The position numbers and the translations under genes are program-made. Below, piece by piece: positions 9,477 to 18,288 of a stretch of DNA of 36,396 nucleotides. The notes below the pieces were generated by a model. It did not search any database. It was given only the letters and a program-made list of their open reading frames with translations, and was not told the DNA's origin. The DNA comes from Chitinispirillales bacterium (GTDB taxonomy: Bacteria; Fibrobacterota; Chitinivibrionia; Chitinivibrionales; Chitinispirillaceae), in assembly GCA_031281225.1 (NCBI GenBank), contig JAITFQ010000052.1:1-36396 (forward strand), given 5' to 3'. How positions within the stretch are numbered: the stretch's first letter is position 1; each line of letters opens with the position of its first letter.

Positions 9477-9773
9477 TTATGCAGGGTAACGAGGCTCCCA
9501 TTTATCAGGAATGCGCTCTTCAAGCCCTTCCTTGCGCTTGCCGTTAATGAGCAACTGTTTGGCCCAAATGCCATCTTGAACCCTGTCGTAAACTTTGCGC
9601 TCTTCAAAAATAAACTCAAGGCCTTTTATCTGCTTTTCTGTGTGCTCAATATTAACTATCTTGTAATGATGATAGTAAACCTCTTCCATTTTAGGGTCTT
9701 TTTCGAATATATCGTTTATGAGGTTAAGCGAATAAACGGGCTGGGCAAGCGTCAGATCTATCCGCGCATCGCC
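9477..9773 (-). pseudogene. Rpn-family/PD-(D/E)XK nuclease-transposase remnant
   Basis: The minus-strand frame, read upstream of the predicted Met, gives GDARIDLTLAQPVYSLNLINDIFEKDPKMEEVYYHHYKIVNIEHTEKQIKGLEFIF, typical of the middle/C-terminal part of Rpn-family proteins. An in-frame stop precedes it and no N-terminal part is present. Confidence 0.6.
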
Positions 9774-9937
9774 CTATCCCTCCAATAAAGATACTTTATG
9801 TTGCGGGATTGGCGCAAGTTTTTTGAGGTTTATGGCTGGGGTTGTAGAGGAGGGCGGCGGTTTTGGGGGATGGAAAACGTGATAACGTATCCAAAATGTA
9901 ATAATTTACACAAAAATCACATTTAAGCGGAAAAATA

Positions 9938-9954
9938 TCTTATATTGTATATAT
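9938..9954 (+). promoter_or_regulatory. Putative promoter of the GH43-CE15 unit
   Basis: tcttatattgtatatat, identical 17-mer at 14083-14099 upstream of the GH11 gene. Confidence 0.55.
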
Positions 9955-10003
9955 GGTGTCGCGCTTAAACGATAATCATAATCAATAAAATAAGGAGAGC
10001 GTT

Positions 10004-11716
10004 CTGAAAAAAGGAAAATTTATCCGCCTTCTCACTTTGGCGGCCGTCGCCGTCAGTACCATCGCCGTGCCGCTTTTGGCTAATCCCATCCTCAGCCACA
10101 AGTATACCGCCGATCCCCAACCCATCGTTTGGAATAACAGGCTTTATGTTTACGCTTCGAACGATGACCAAAGCACAAACCCCGACGACGGATACATGAT
10201 TCAGGCGTACACGTTGGTGTCTACCGATGATATGGCGAACTGGACAGACCACGGCGAAGTGTTCAGGGTGCCGCGCGACTGGAACCGCGGGACTGCCGCT
10301 ACTGCCCGTGCGTACGCTCCGGGAGCGGCGGTACGCAACGGGATAGTTTATCTCTACCCCTGCGGCGCCGGAGGCCCGGTTGGGGTTGTCACCGCCGAGC
10401 GCCCAGAAGGCCCCTTTACGGATGTATTGAACGGAAGGCCGCTTGTTGACGGGAATACGTGTACAAACTGCAATGTTCCCTGGTTATTCGATCCTGCCGT
10501 GTTTATTGACGATGACGGTCAGGCGTATCTGTATTACGGCGGCGGCGACGCGAGCTCCACTCCCGGCCCCGGCAGCAATCTGCGCGTGATAAGGCTCAAT
10601 GACGACATGATTTCTCTGCCGCCGGGAGCCAACGCGATAACCATTGACGCGCCCCGCTCCTTTGAAGCCGCTTATATGCACAAACGCGGGGATATATACT
10701 ATTTTTCATACGTCAATAATTTTTCCGGCGGCGACGAACATCCAAACGCGGCCATCATGTATATGACGGGCAGCAGCCCCGAGGGGCCGTTCACTTTGAG
10801 AGGCCCGGTGCTGCGCAATCCGGCAATCGGCAACCAAAACATCAACAGGCACAACAACAATCATCAAGGGATTGTAGAATACAACAACCGGTGGTACATG
10901 TTCTATCACGACCGCAGGGTGGCAAACGCCAATAATGTCCCAAGCAATAACGCCAATCAGCGAAATATCAGCGTAGACTCTTTGGTGTACAATGCCGACG
11001 GTACGATGAGGGAGGTCATCGTTACCGAAAACGGTGTTGCGCAAATAAAAAACTTTAATCCCTACGATACCGTAAGAGCGACGACCATCAACAGGCAGTC
11101 GGGGATAAAAACCGCATTGGACGACAACGTTGGGATGATCGTTACATCCATTTCCGATGGGAGCTACATCCGTCTTAAAGGCGTGGATTTCGGCGACGGC
11201 GCCACGGGATTTACGGTGCGGGCGGCGAGCGGGTCGGCGGGCGGGCGGATTGAATTGAGAACGGGAAGCCCCGCCGGAACTCTGGTGGGGACTTGCGACA
11301 TCGCGCCGACCGGCGGCTGGAATACGTGGAGAAATTTTGAAGCGGATATTTCGGACTGCGCCGGCGTCAAGGATTTTCTCTATCTCGTGTTCAGGGGGAC
11401 GGGGGAACCGTTCCGGTTGAGCTGGTATCAGTTCCATGGGGGCGAGGACATAACATCAATGCGCCATACCCAAACCGCGCGGCGCAATGCGTCTTCGTTG
11501 ATAACGGTCAGATCAAAAACACTCACCGTCAACGAATCGCCCGAAACGATGGTGCGGATAAGGGTGGTGAACTTGACCGGCAAGACGGTAGCGTCTTTCA
11601 ACACAAACGGCGGCTCAAACCTGTCACTGCGAAAAATCCCGACCGGCGTATACATCATCGAGGCCCAAAGGGTAAGGGACGGGTTGAGGACGATGTCTAA
11701 TGTGGTATTGAGATAG
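10004..11716 (+). CDS. GH43 family glycosidase with CBM6-like module and C-terminal sorting-like domain
   Basis: SHKYTADPQPIVWNNRLYVYASND; WLFDPAVFIDDDGQAYLYYGG; RSFEAAYMHKRGDIYYFSYV (GH43 Asp/Asp/Glu pattern). SD aaggag at 9992-9997 then CTG at 10004 gives (M)KKGKFIRLLTLAAVAVSTIAVPLLANP. The supplied ORF track starts at TTG 10037. Confidence 0.88.
   Translation: MKKGKFIRLLTLAAVAVSTIAVPLLANPILSHKYTADPQPIVWNNRLYVYASNDDQSTNPDDGYMIQAYTLVSTDDMANWTDHGEVFRVPRDWNRGTAATARAYAPGAAVRNGIVYLYPCGAGGPVGVVTAERPEGPFTDVLNGRPLVDGNTCTNCNVPWLFDPAVFIDDDGQAYLYYGGGDASSTPGPGSNLRVIRLNDDMISLPPGANAITIDAPRSFEAAYMHKRGDIYYFSYVNNFSGGDEHPNAAIMYMTGSSPEGPFTLRGPVLRNPAIGNQNINRHNNNHQGIVEYNNRWYMFYHDRRVANANNVPSNNANQRNISVDSLVYNADGTMREVIVTENGVAQIKNFNPYDTVRATTINRQSGIKTALDDNVGMIVTSISDGSYIRLKGVDFGDGATGFTVRAASGSAGGRIELRTGSPAGTLVGTCDIAPTGGWNTWRNFEADISDCAGVKDFLYLVFRGTGEPFRLSWYQFHGGEDITSMRHTQTARRNASSLITVRSKTLTVNESPETMVRIRVVNLTGKTVASFNTNGGSNLSLRKIPTGVYIIEAQRVRDGLRTMSNVVLR
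11528..11716 (+). repeat. C-terminal cassette copy 1 (GH43)
   Basis: Same length as and colinear with 13859-14047, with exact matches such as ggtgcggataagggtggtgaacttgac and gcgtctttcaacacaaacggcggc. Confidence 0.8.
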
Positions 11717-11797
11717 GAAAAAAATCTGAAATTGCCGGCTTTGCCGTCACAACAAACAATCGAAGATTGTCACAACAAACAAAGGATGTTGAATATT

Positions 11798-14047
11798 ATG
11801 AAAAAGGCGCTTGTTGTTCTGTTTTTCCTTGCCGTCGCTCTGCCGGTTTTCGGGCAGCAGGTGTTTAATTCCTGTGTGGAGAATGAGACCGTGGATTGTC
11901 CGGTCACTCTGCCGTCCGCGTTTACCACGGCCAATAGCAGGCTGCCCGACCCGTTCATGAAATTGGACGGGACGCGCATGACCGCGAGAGAAGAGTGGGC
12001 TTGCAGACGGCAGGAAATATTGAGGCTTGCGGAGCGGACGATTTACGGCGTGAAGCCGCCGAGGCCGTCGAGTGTGACGGGGACGGTCACCAACACATCA
12101 ATTACCGTGAATGTTTCGGAAGGCGGCAGGAACGGTTCGTTTTCGGTTACGGTTACTTTGCCGACCACCGGGACCGCGCCTTATCCGGCGGTGATAATGT
12201 ATGGCAACGGCGGAGCCAGCGCGGCGACGATCAGGGCGCGGGGGGTTGCGACAATAAACTACACCGCTACCACTATCGGCGCGGAATCGGGCGGCAACCG
12301 CAATAACAAATCGGGTCTGTTCTACACGATATATGGCACAACTCACAGGGCGGGGACGCTCGTCGCGTGGGCATGGGGCGTGAGCCGGATCATTGACGTT
12401 ATTGAAAGCGACCCGAACAATTTGCTTGACCCCACGGCCATAGGCGTTACGGGGTGTTCGCGTTTCGGCAAGGGGCCGTTCGCGGCGGGAGCGCTTGATT
12501 CACGCATCGCCCTGACCATGCCTATGGAATCCGGCACCGGCGGCACTAACATTATGCGCGGCGCGTTTGCCGACCGTGATCAGAGCGGCGGCAGCAACGG
12601 CGCACAGTCGCCAAGTTCCGCCTACGGCGAGCAGCCGTGGTTAGGCGATGATTTCAGTTCTTTCACAAACAACCCCAACAACCTGCCTATTGATATGCAT
12701 CAGGTTGTAGGTCTGATCGCGCCGCGCGGGTTTCTCGTTTTGGACAAAACAGCCTCATCGGCGGGGCAGTGGCTGAATATTCCATCCTCGCACGCTTCCG
12801 CGCTTGCCGGGGCGGAAATCTATAAGGCGCTTGGGGTTGGTGGCAACATGCACTACATAAATACGCCGACCACGCCGCATTGCCAGTGGGATAACTCGTA
12901 TAATGCGCATTTGCAAAATTTCATAGACATATTCCTGCTCAGGACAGGAGAACCCGGTACGACGCCGCTTTTTAACGCCACTACCGCCAACGCGCCAAAC
13001 ATGAACAACTGGATTGACTGGACGACCCCGACCCTCACGGGGCAGCTTACTTTGGGCGGATGCGGCGACCCGCCCCCGCCGCCGACGGGTTTTACCCTCA
13101 CGGCAGCCGCTTCCCCCGCAATAGGCGGCACGGTGAACCGTGATCCCACGCCGCCCGCGAGCGGCAGGTATGAGGATGGGACGGCGGTCACCCTCACGGC
13201 AGTTGCGGAGACTGGATGGAGGTTTGACGGCTGGAGCGGCGATCTCACCGAAGCTGCAAGTCCCGCGTCTGTCACCATGAACGCGAACAAAACTGTCACC
13301 GCAAGATTTTTACCTACAGCCGACGGTACCGATAATCTTATCAGAAACGGCAATTTCGCCAACACCCAAAACTGGACGCTCAACACATGGCAAAATTCGG
13401 CGGCGACGTTTGGAGTTTCAGGCGGGGCGGCCAACATCACCGGTATCACTCGGCCCACCGGCACCGGCGCGGCCGACCACAGTTTGCAGCTCGTCCAAAA
13501 CGGCATTCCGCTGCATCATGGGATAACCTACCGCCTGACATTTGAAGCGTCAGCCGCCGCGGCTAGAGATATAAGCGTTTACATACAGATGGACGCCGAG
13601 CCGTACACATCGTACCTGACGGAAACCGTCTCCCTGACTACCACGAGGGAACAACCGTTCACCTATACGTTTACAATGGACGCTCCCACCAACGAAAACG
13701 CGCGGATAGCGTTCAACTTCGGCGGTGCGACTCCCAATGTCAGCATAAGCAACGCGAGGCTTGTTTGGACAGCGGAGGAAACAAGCTCCGCCCGCAATGT
13801 TCAAAACACGGTGCGTGCCCATGGCCCGTTAGTAACGGTCCAGGCCAAGACGCTTGTTGTCAACGAATCACCCGAAACGGCGGTGCGGATAAGGGTGGTG
13901 AACTTGACAGGCAGGACAATCGCGTCTTTCAACACAAACGGCGGCGCGAACCTGTCACTGCGGAAAATTCCGGCCGGTGTGTATATCATTGAGGCCAAAA
14001 GGGTAAGGGATGGGGTGAAGATGATGTCTAATGTGGTGTTGAGGTAA
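11798..14047 (+). CDS. CE15-like glucuronoyl esterase with InlB-like repeat, CBM4/9-like module and C-terminal sorting-like domain
   Basis: Signal peptide MKKALVVLFFLAVALPVFGQ; nucleophile motif GVTGCSRFGKGPFAAGALD; PMESG; TPHCQW; NLIRNGNF...W module. Confidence 0.88.
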   Translation: MKKALVVLFFLAVALPVFGQQVFNSCVENETVDCPVTLPSAFTTANSRLPDPFMKLDGTRMTAREEWACRRQEILRLAERTIYGVKPPRPSSVTGTVTNTSITVNVSEGGRNGSFSVTVTLPTTGTAPYPAVIMYGNGGASAATIRARGVATINYTATTIGAESGGNRNNKSGLFYTIYGTTHRAGTLVAWAWGVSRIIDVIESDPNNLLDPTAIGVTGCSRFGKGPFAAGALDSRIALTMPMESGTGGTNIMRGAFADRDQSGGSNGAQSPSSAYGEQPWLGDDFSSFTNNPNNLPIDMHQVVGLIAPRGFLVLDKTASSAGQWLNIPSSHASALAGAEIYKALGVGGNMHYINTPTTPHCQWDNSYNAHLQNFIDIFLLRTGEPGTTPLFNATTANAPNMNNWIDWTTPTLTGQLTLGGCGDPPPPPTGFTLTAAASPAIGGTVNRDPTPPASGRYEDGTAVTLTAVAETGWRFDGWSGDLTEAASPASVTMNANKTVTARFLPTADGTDNLIRNGNFANTQNWTLNTWQNSAATFGVSGGAANITGITRPTGTGAADHSLQLVQNGIPLHHGITYRLTFEASAAAARDISVYIQMDAEPYTSYLTETVSLTTTREQPFTYTFTMDAPTNENARIAFNFGGATPNVSISNARLVWTAEETSSARNVQNTVRAHGPLVTVQAKTLVVNESPETAVRIRVVNLTGRTIASFNTNGGANLSLRKIPAGVYIIEAKRVRDGVKMMSNVVLR
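13859..14047 (+). repeat. C-terminal cassette copy 2 (CE15)
   Basis: See 11528-11716. Confidence 0.8.
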
Positions 14048-14082
14048 GGGCGTAAAAAAAAGTGGCGAAAGGCAGGAACATG

Positions 14083-14099
14083 TCTTATATTGTATATAT
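14083..14099 (+). promoter_or_regulatory. Putative promoter of the GH11 gene
   Basis: tcttatattgtatatat identical to 9938-9954. Confidence 0.55.
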
Positions 14100-14217
14100 A
14101 CGATGTTGATGTTCGGCGGATGGGTGGTTACCGTCCGTTGATGTTGGGGTGATTTTAATTAAATTTCTAAAATTTCAAGAAATGGGCGGCAGGTTGCCGT
14201 CTATACGGAGGGTGTTT

Positions 14218-16101
14218 ATGAATTTATTCAAAAAAGTCCTGCCTTTTATAGTGGTGTTGGCCGCCGTGTATCCGGCGTTTGCGCAGTGTCCTACTGCACC
14301 ATGGACTAGTACCGGTAATACTCAGGAACGGTACGTAGCGGAGCCTTGCAACGGCTATGACTACGAACTTTGGAATCAATACCGTGCTGGCACTGCTACA
14401 ATGACTCTCACGGGAGATAATGGCATAGGCGCCAACGCAAGAGGCGGAACATTTACTGCAAGTTGGACTAACACATGTAATGTTCTTTTCCGTTCCGGCA
14501 GAAAATGGAGTCCAAGTACCCAAAACCATACACAAATTGGCAATATGACCGTTGATTACGCCGCTACATGGAGTTCCAACGACGGCGCGAGAATGCTTGG
14601 CATATACGGTTGGGCGTATTTCACATCAAACAGAGTGCCGACAACAAGGGAAAACGGTCAGAGTACCAGTTTCTCCAATCAAATAGAATACTACATCCTT
14701 CAAGACCGCGGCGGCTATAACCCGGCTACAAATACGAGTTTGTGTAGAAGTACTCCTTACGGCGAAGCTACAATTGACGGCTTGGTATATGAATTCAGGG
14801 TATGCGACAGGATAGGCCAACCGGCATTGACCGGAAACAATGTCAACTTCAAGCAATTCTTCAGTATTCCGAAAAGCACTTCTGACCATAGAACAAGCGG
14901 AACAATCGATGTTACCGCTCACTTTAACGCATGGCACGCCGCCGGTATGTATATGGACGGCCCGTTATACGAAGTAGCGATGAAGTTGGAATCCTATAAC
15001 TGTGGAAACGGTCAGAATCAACAGTCTAATTTTCAAGGTAATGGCACGGGGAGCGTAACGAGAAATATTTTGACTATTGGCGGCGGAACCACACCCGGCA
15101 ACTTCACGCTCACAACCAACGTGACTCCGGATGGCGCGGGTACTATTACGAGAAGCTCAAATCCCGCAGGCGGTTACGCCCCCGGCACACAAGTGACGCT
15201 CACGCGCCCAACCTCGGCCGACTGGGTTTTTTCCGGCTGGAGCGGCGGCGGCTGCACCGGTACCGGAGCGACGTGTGTGGTGACAATGAACGCGAACACA
15301 ACCGTCACGGCGGCATACACGCGTTCGCCCGACGCGAATTTAATTGAGAACGGCAACTTTCCGGGAACGAGCCTCCCCACAGGCTGGACACTTAACGCCG
15401 GCGAGGGTTACGGTGGTTCGGTCGCTACGGCGAGTGTGAGCAACAATAGAGCTACGATAAATATTACATCCACCGGTACCAATGTGTGGGAACCGCAGCT
15501 TACGCAGCGGGGTATAGAACTGGAACAGGGAAGAAACTATGTCCTCACTTTCACCGCACAGTCTGTGGGCGGGGGGAGAAATATGGAAGTTTTGGTACAA
15601 AGAGTCGGGGAAGGCAGTACCGGCTGGACTACCTATGCGCAAAATGAATTTTCGCTGACGACCGCTTCGCAGAACTTTAGCCTCCCTTTCACAATGGACG
15701 CCGCAAGCGATCCCAATGCCCAGTTAGCGTTCAACCTCGGCGGGTCTACTAACAACGTGATAATAAGCAACGTAAGCCTGACGCGCTCGTCGACAACGAA
15801 CATTTGCTTGAGAAATACTGCCGCACAAACAAACAGGCAGGGCCTGCGCGCGACAATGGCGCCAAACGGCGGGGTCAATGTGGCGTTTATGGCAGCGGGC
15901 AGCGGAACGGCGACGATAAATTTGTATAACCTGAAGGGCAAACAGATAGCGTTGGAGAGGATACGGACGGTATCGGGGATGAACTATTCCCATACGTTCA
16001 ACCCTATTAATTTGCCTAACGGGATTTATGTTGTGGGCGTACGGGGCGGCGACGGGCGCACTGAGCAAGCGCGGGTTGTTGTCCAGGGTAAAAAATATTG
16101 A
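14218..16101 (+). CDS. GH11 endo-1,4-beta-xylanase with InlB-like repeat, CBM4/9-like module and C-terminal sorting-like domain
   Basis: SD ggagg then ATG 14218; NQIEYYILQDRGGYNP, FKQFFSIPKSTSDHRTSGTIDVTAHFNAWHAAGM, LYEVAMKLESY; C-terminus INLYNLKGKQIALERI...LPNGIYVVGVRG. Confidence 0.9.
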   Translation: MNLFKKVLPFIVVLAAVYPAFAQCPTAPWTSTGNTQERYVAEPCNGYDYELWNQYRAGTATMTLTGDNGIGANARGGTFTASWTNTCNVLFRSGRKWSPSTQNHTQIGNMTVDYAATWSSNDGARMLGIYGWAYFTSNRVPTTRENGQSTSFSNQIEYYILQDRGGYNPATNTSLCRSTPYGEATIDGLVYEFRVCDRIGQPALTGNNVNFKQFFSIPKSTSDHRTSGTIDVTAHFNAWHAAGMYMDGPLYEVAMKLESYNCGNGQNQQSNFQGNGTGSVTRNILTIGGGTTPGNFTLTTNVTPDGAGTITRSSNPAGGYAPGTQVTLTRPTSADWVFSGWSGGGCTGTGATCVVTMNANTTVTAAYTRSPDANLIENGNFPGTSLPTGWTLNAGEGYGGSVATASVSNNRATINITSTGTNVWEPQLTQRGIELEQGRNYVLTFTAQSVGGGRNMEVLVQRVGEGSTGWTTYAQNEFSLTTASQNFSLPFTMDAASDPNAQLAFNLGGSTNNVIISNVSLTRSSTTNICLRNTAAQTNRQGLRATMAPNGGVNVAFMAAGSGTATINLYNLKGKQIALERIRTVSGMNYSHTFNPINLPNGIYVVGVRGGDGRTEQARVVVQGKKY

Positions 16102-16134
16102 CCCGTCAGCGCCGCATCATGTATATTTGCCTGC

Positions 16135-16893
16135 ATGAGCGATAAAAAAATATTAACGGGCATCCGGAAAGCCAAGGCGGAAAACCGCCGCGCCCATTGG
16201 GTGCTTTTAGACCCCGACGACTTTACAATAGATAAAGCCGTGGAGACCGCCCGTGTGTCGCAGGACAGCGGTGTCGGCGCGTTGCTTGTGGGCGGCAGCC
16301 TGCTGCATACAAACCAGATCGACACGTTTGTCAAATCGTTGCGGGAGGCGGTGACAATCCCCGTGATTCTGTTCCCGGGCGACGCGACACAGCTTTCAAG
16401 GCACGCGAGCGCGCTTCTGTACCTCTCGCTGATATCGGGGCGCAACCCCGTCAACCTGATAGGCGAGCATGTAAAAGCCGCGCCCATCATCCGCCAGTAC
16501 GGGTTAGAGCCGATACCGACCGGTTACATGCTTGTAGAATCCGGCGCGGTAACCTCCGTAGAATTCATGAGCGGCACCCGCCCGCTGCCCCGCTCAAAGC
16601 CGAGCATCGCCGCCGCCCACGCCCTCGCCGCGCAATATTTGGGGATGGACATGATCTACCTTGAAGCGGGAAGCGGGGCGTCGCTAACAGTCCCGCCGGA
16701 AATGATCGCCGCGGTGCGGGCTTGCGTCGACATCCCGATAATCGTCGGCGGGGGGATACGCGACAGGGAGGCCGCCGTCGAAAAGCTAAAAGCCGGCGCG
16801 GACATAATCGTCACCGGCAATCTCCTGCAAAAGGAAAACGGGCTTGAACGGGTGAGGGAGGTTGCGGGGAGCGTGAGTAAGTTTTGCGAGTAA
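16135..16893 (+). CDS. Geranylgeranylglyceryl/heptaprenylglyceryl phosphate synthase family protein (GGGPS/PcrB)
   Basis: HWVLLDPDDF; GVGALLVGGSLLHTNQID; PVILFPGDATQLSRHASALLYLSLISGRNP; IPTGYMLVESG; DMIYLEAGSGAS; PIIVGGGIRD; ADIIVTGNLLQ. Confidence 0.9.
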   Translation: MSDKKILTGIRKAKAENRRAHWVLLDPDDFTIDKAVETARVSQDSGVGALLVGGSLLHTNQIDTFVKSLREAVTIPVILFPGDATQLSRHASALLYLSLISGRNPVNLIGEHVKAAPIIRQYGLEPIPTGYMLVESGAVTSVEFMSGTRPLPRSKPSIAAAHALAAQYLGMDMIYLEAGSGASLTVPPEMIAAVRACVDIPIIVGGGIRDREAAVEKLKAGADIIVTGNLLQKENGLERVREVAGSVSKFCE

Positions 16894-18287
16894 GAATAAT
16901 TTTTTTTGCGGCTTGCCTGCTTCTTTGCGGGTATATCTTTGCGGAATCGGAAGATATCCAGCCATCAGCCGGTGCGCCGGTGTACATTCGTGTAATTGAT
17001 ATCCACGGTAACGTCACCACACGCCCCCAAACACTCGAAGCGTTTTTCGATTTTAGGATTGGGGAGGAGCTTGATACCGCCAAACTGCGTTCTACCCGCG
17101 AAAATATTTTGAGGACACAGCTATACACAGAGGTCGACATCGCTGCGTATATGCTTGATGACGGCGCGCGCATCGTGGTTACCGTCAAGGAGGCGGTGCG
17201 GCTGCAACTTATTTGGGGCGGGTCTTACAGCACCACACGGTACGGAGTGCCGGATTTATGGATCGTTCTCCGCGGCGGCGCAACTTTATATAATTTCAGG
17301 GGGCGGATGGAGGAACTCTCGATAGAGGGGAAAGTTTGGGCTCTCCGCGGCGTCAACGCGCTTTGGACAAAGCCGTTTTTGTCGACGCCCTACTACATAT
17401 CCGCCGGCGCGGGCGTAGAAACTTACCCCGACGAGGCCCTGCCGCTGGATTTTGTCGATTTGTTTGTCACGATGGCAGCCGGAAAAATGTTGGGCAAACA
17501 TTCAAAAATCGCCCTGAGCGCGACTCCCATGCGCCAAAACAACCGCGTCGTGGAATCCCAAATGGACGATTCTCCCATTCCCACCCCCAACATCCCCGAA
17601 TACCGCAGCTTGTACGAGGCGTTTGGCGCGGTTACTTTCACAAGCGATTACCGTAACTCGCGGTTCGACACGCGCAGCGGCTGGTACGAAACTTTCGACG
17701 TCCGCACAAACTGGCTCTACCATGATAACGTCATCCCCGGCGTCTACACGCCATTCTTTGAGTTCACGAACGATTTTAAATACTACCTGCCGCTGCTGTT
17801 CGGCGACGTACTTACGACGCACCTGCGCCTCACGATGCGTGACACCGACGCCGGCACCTACCATCGTCTGACTTACGGCGGCACAGGGTCGATGCGCGGC
17901 TACCACGACAAGGCGTTAGGGTGGAACTTCGTGGCAAACAGCGCCGCGTTCGTCTCGCTGAAATACACAAAACCTATCTGGAAAACTCAGCCGCTCAATA
18001 TACCGCTCGTTGAGTCCATTTACCAAAACGCCGGCCTGATTACCATCCGGTTCGACCTGTCGCTAATAGCCGACTACGTGCGCCTGTTCGACAAGCCGCT
18101 CGGACCGCTGGCGCTCGAAAGCCAAACGCAGGACGCTCTCGGATTAGGCTTCGGCCTCAGAACTTCGTTTCTAGAATTAAGGCAAAGCGGTAACGTTGAA
18201 GTTGTTTTCGGAAAAAGGGAAAGACCCGATCACTCGGGATTCGACTGGAAACCTATGCTGCATTTCTCTTTGGACAGAGGTTTTTGA
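16884..18287 (+). CDS. Omp85/BamA-like outer-membrane protein with N-terminal POTRA-like domain
   Basis: TTG start overlapping the upstream stop; signal peptide MRVRIIFFAACLLLCGYIFAE; VYIRVIDIHGNVTTRPQTLEAFFDFRIGEELDTAKL; GGTGSMRGYHD near the C-terminus, like the surface-antigen RGY motif. Confidence 0.78.
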   Translation: MRVRIIFFAACLLLCGYIFAESEDIQPSAGAPVYIRVIDIHGNVTTRPQTLEAFFDFRIGEELDTAKLRSTRENILRTQLYTEVDIAAYMLDDGARIVVTVKEAVRLQLIWGGSYSTTRYGVPDLWIVLRGGATLYNFRGRMEELSIEGKVWALRGVNALWTKPFLSTPYYISAGAGVETYPDEALPLDFVDLFVTMAAGKMLGKHSKIALSATPMRQNNRVVESQMDDSPIPTPNIPEYRSLYEAFGAVTFTSDYRNSRFDTRSGWYETFDVRTNWLYHDNVIPGVYTPFFEFTNDFKYYLPLLFGDVLTTHLRLTMRDTDAGTYHRLTYGGTGSMRGYHDKALGWNFVANSAAFVSLKYTKPIWKTQPLNIPLVESIYQNAGLITIRFDLSLIADYVRLFDKPLGPLALESQTQDALGLGFGLRTSFLELRQSGNVEVVFGKRERPDHSGFDWKPMLHFSLDRGF

Positions 18288-18288
18288 C

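Noticed and set aside
10706-11437. 243-aa minus-strand ORF
   Set aside because: Antisense to the GH43 catalytic/CBM region; no recognisable family.
11746-11782. Tandem gtcacaacaaacaa x2 before the CE15 start
   Set aside because: Only two copies at 23-bp spacing; too short for a CRISPR or a clear regulatory array.
12853-13506. 217-aa minus-strand ORF
   Set aside because: Antisense to the CE15 gene, low-complexity composition.
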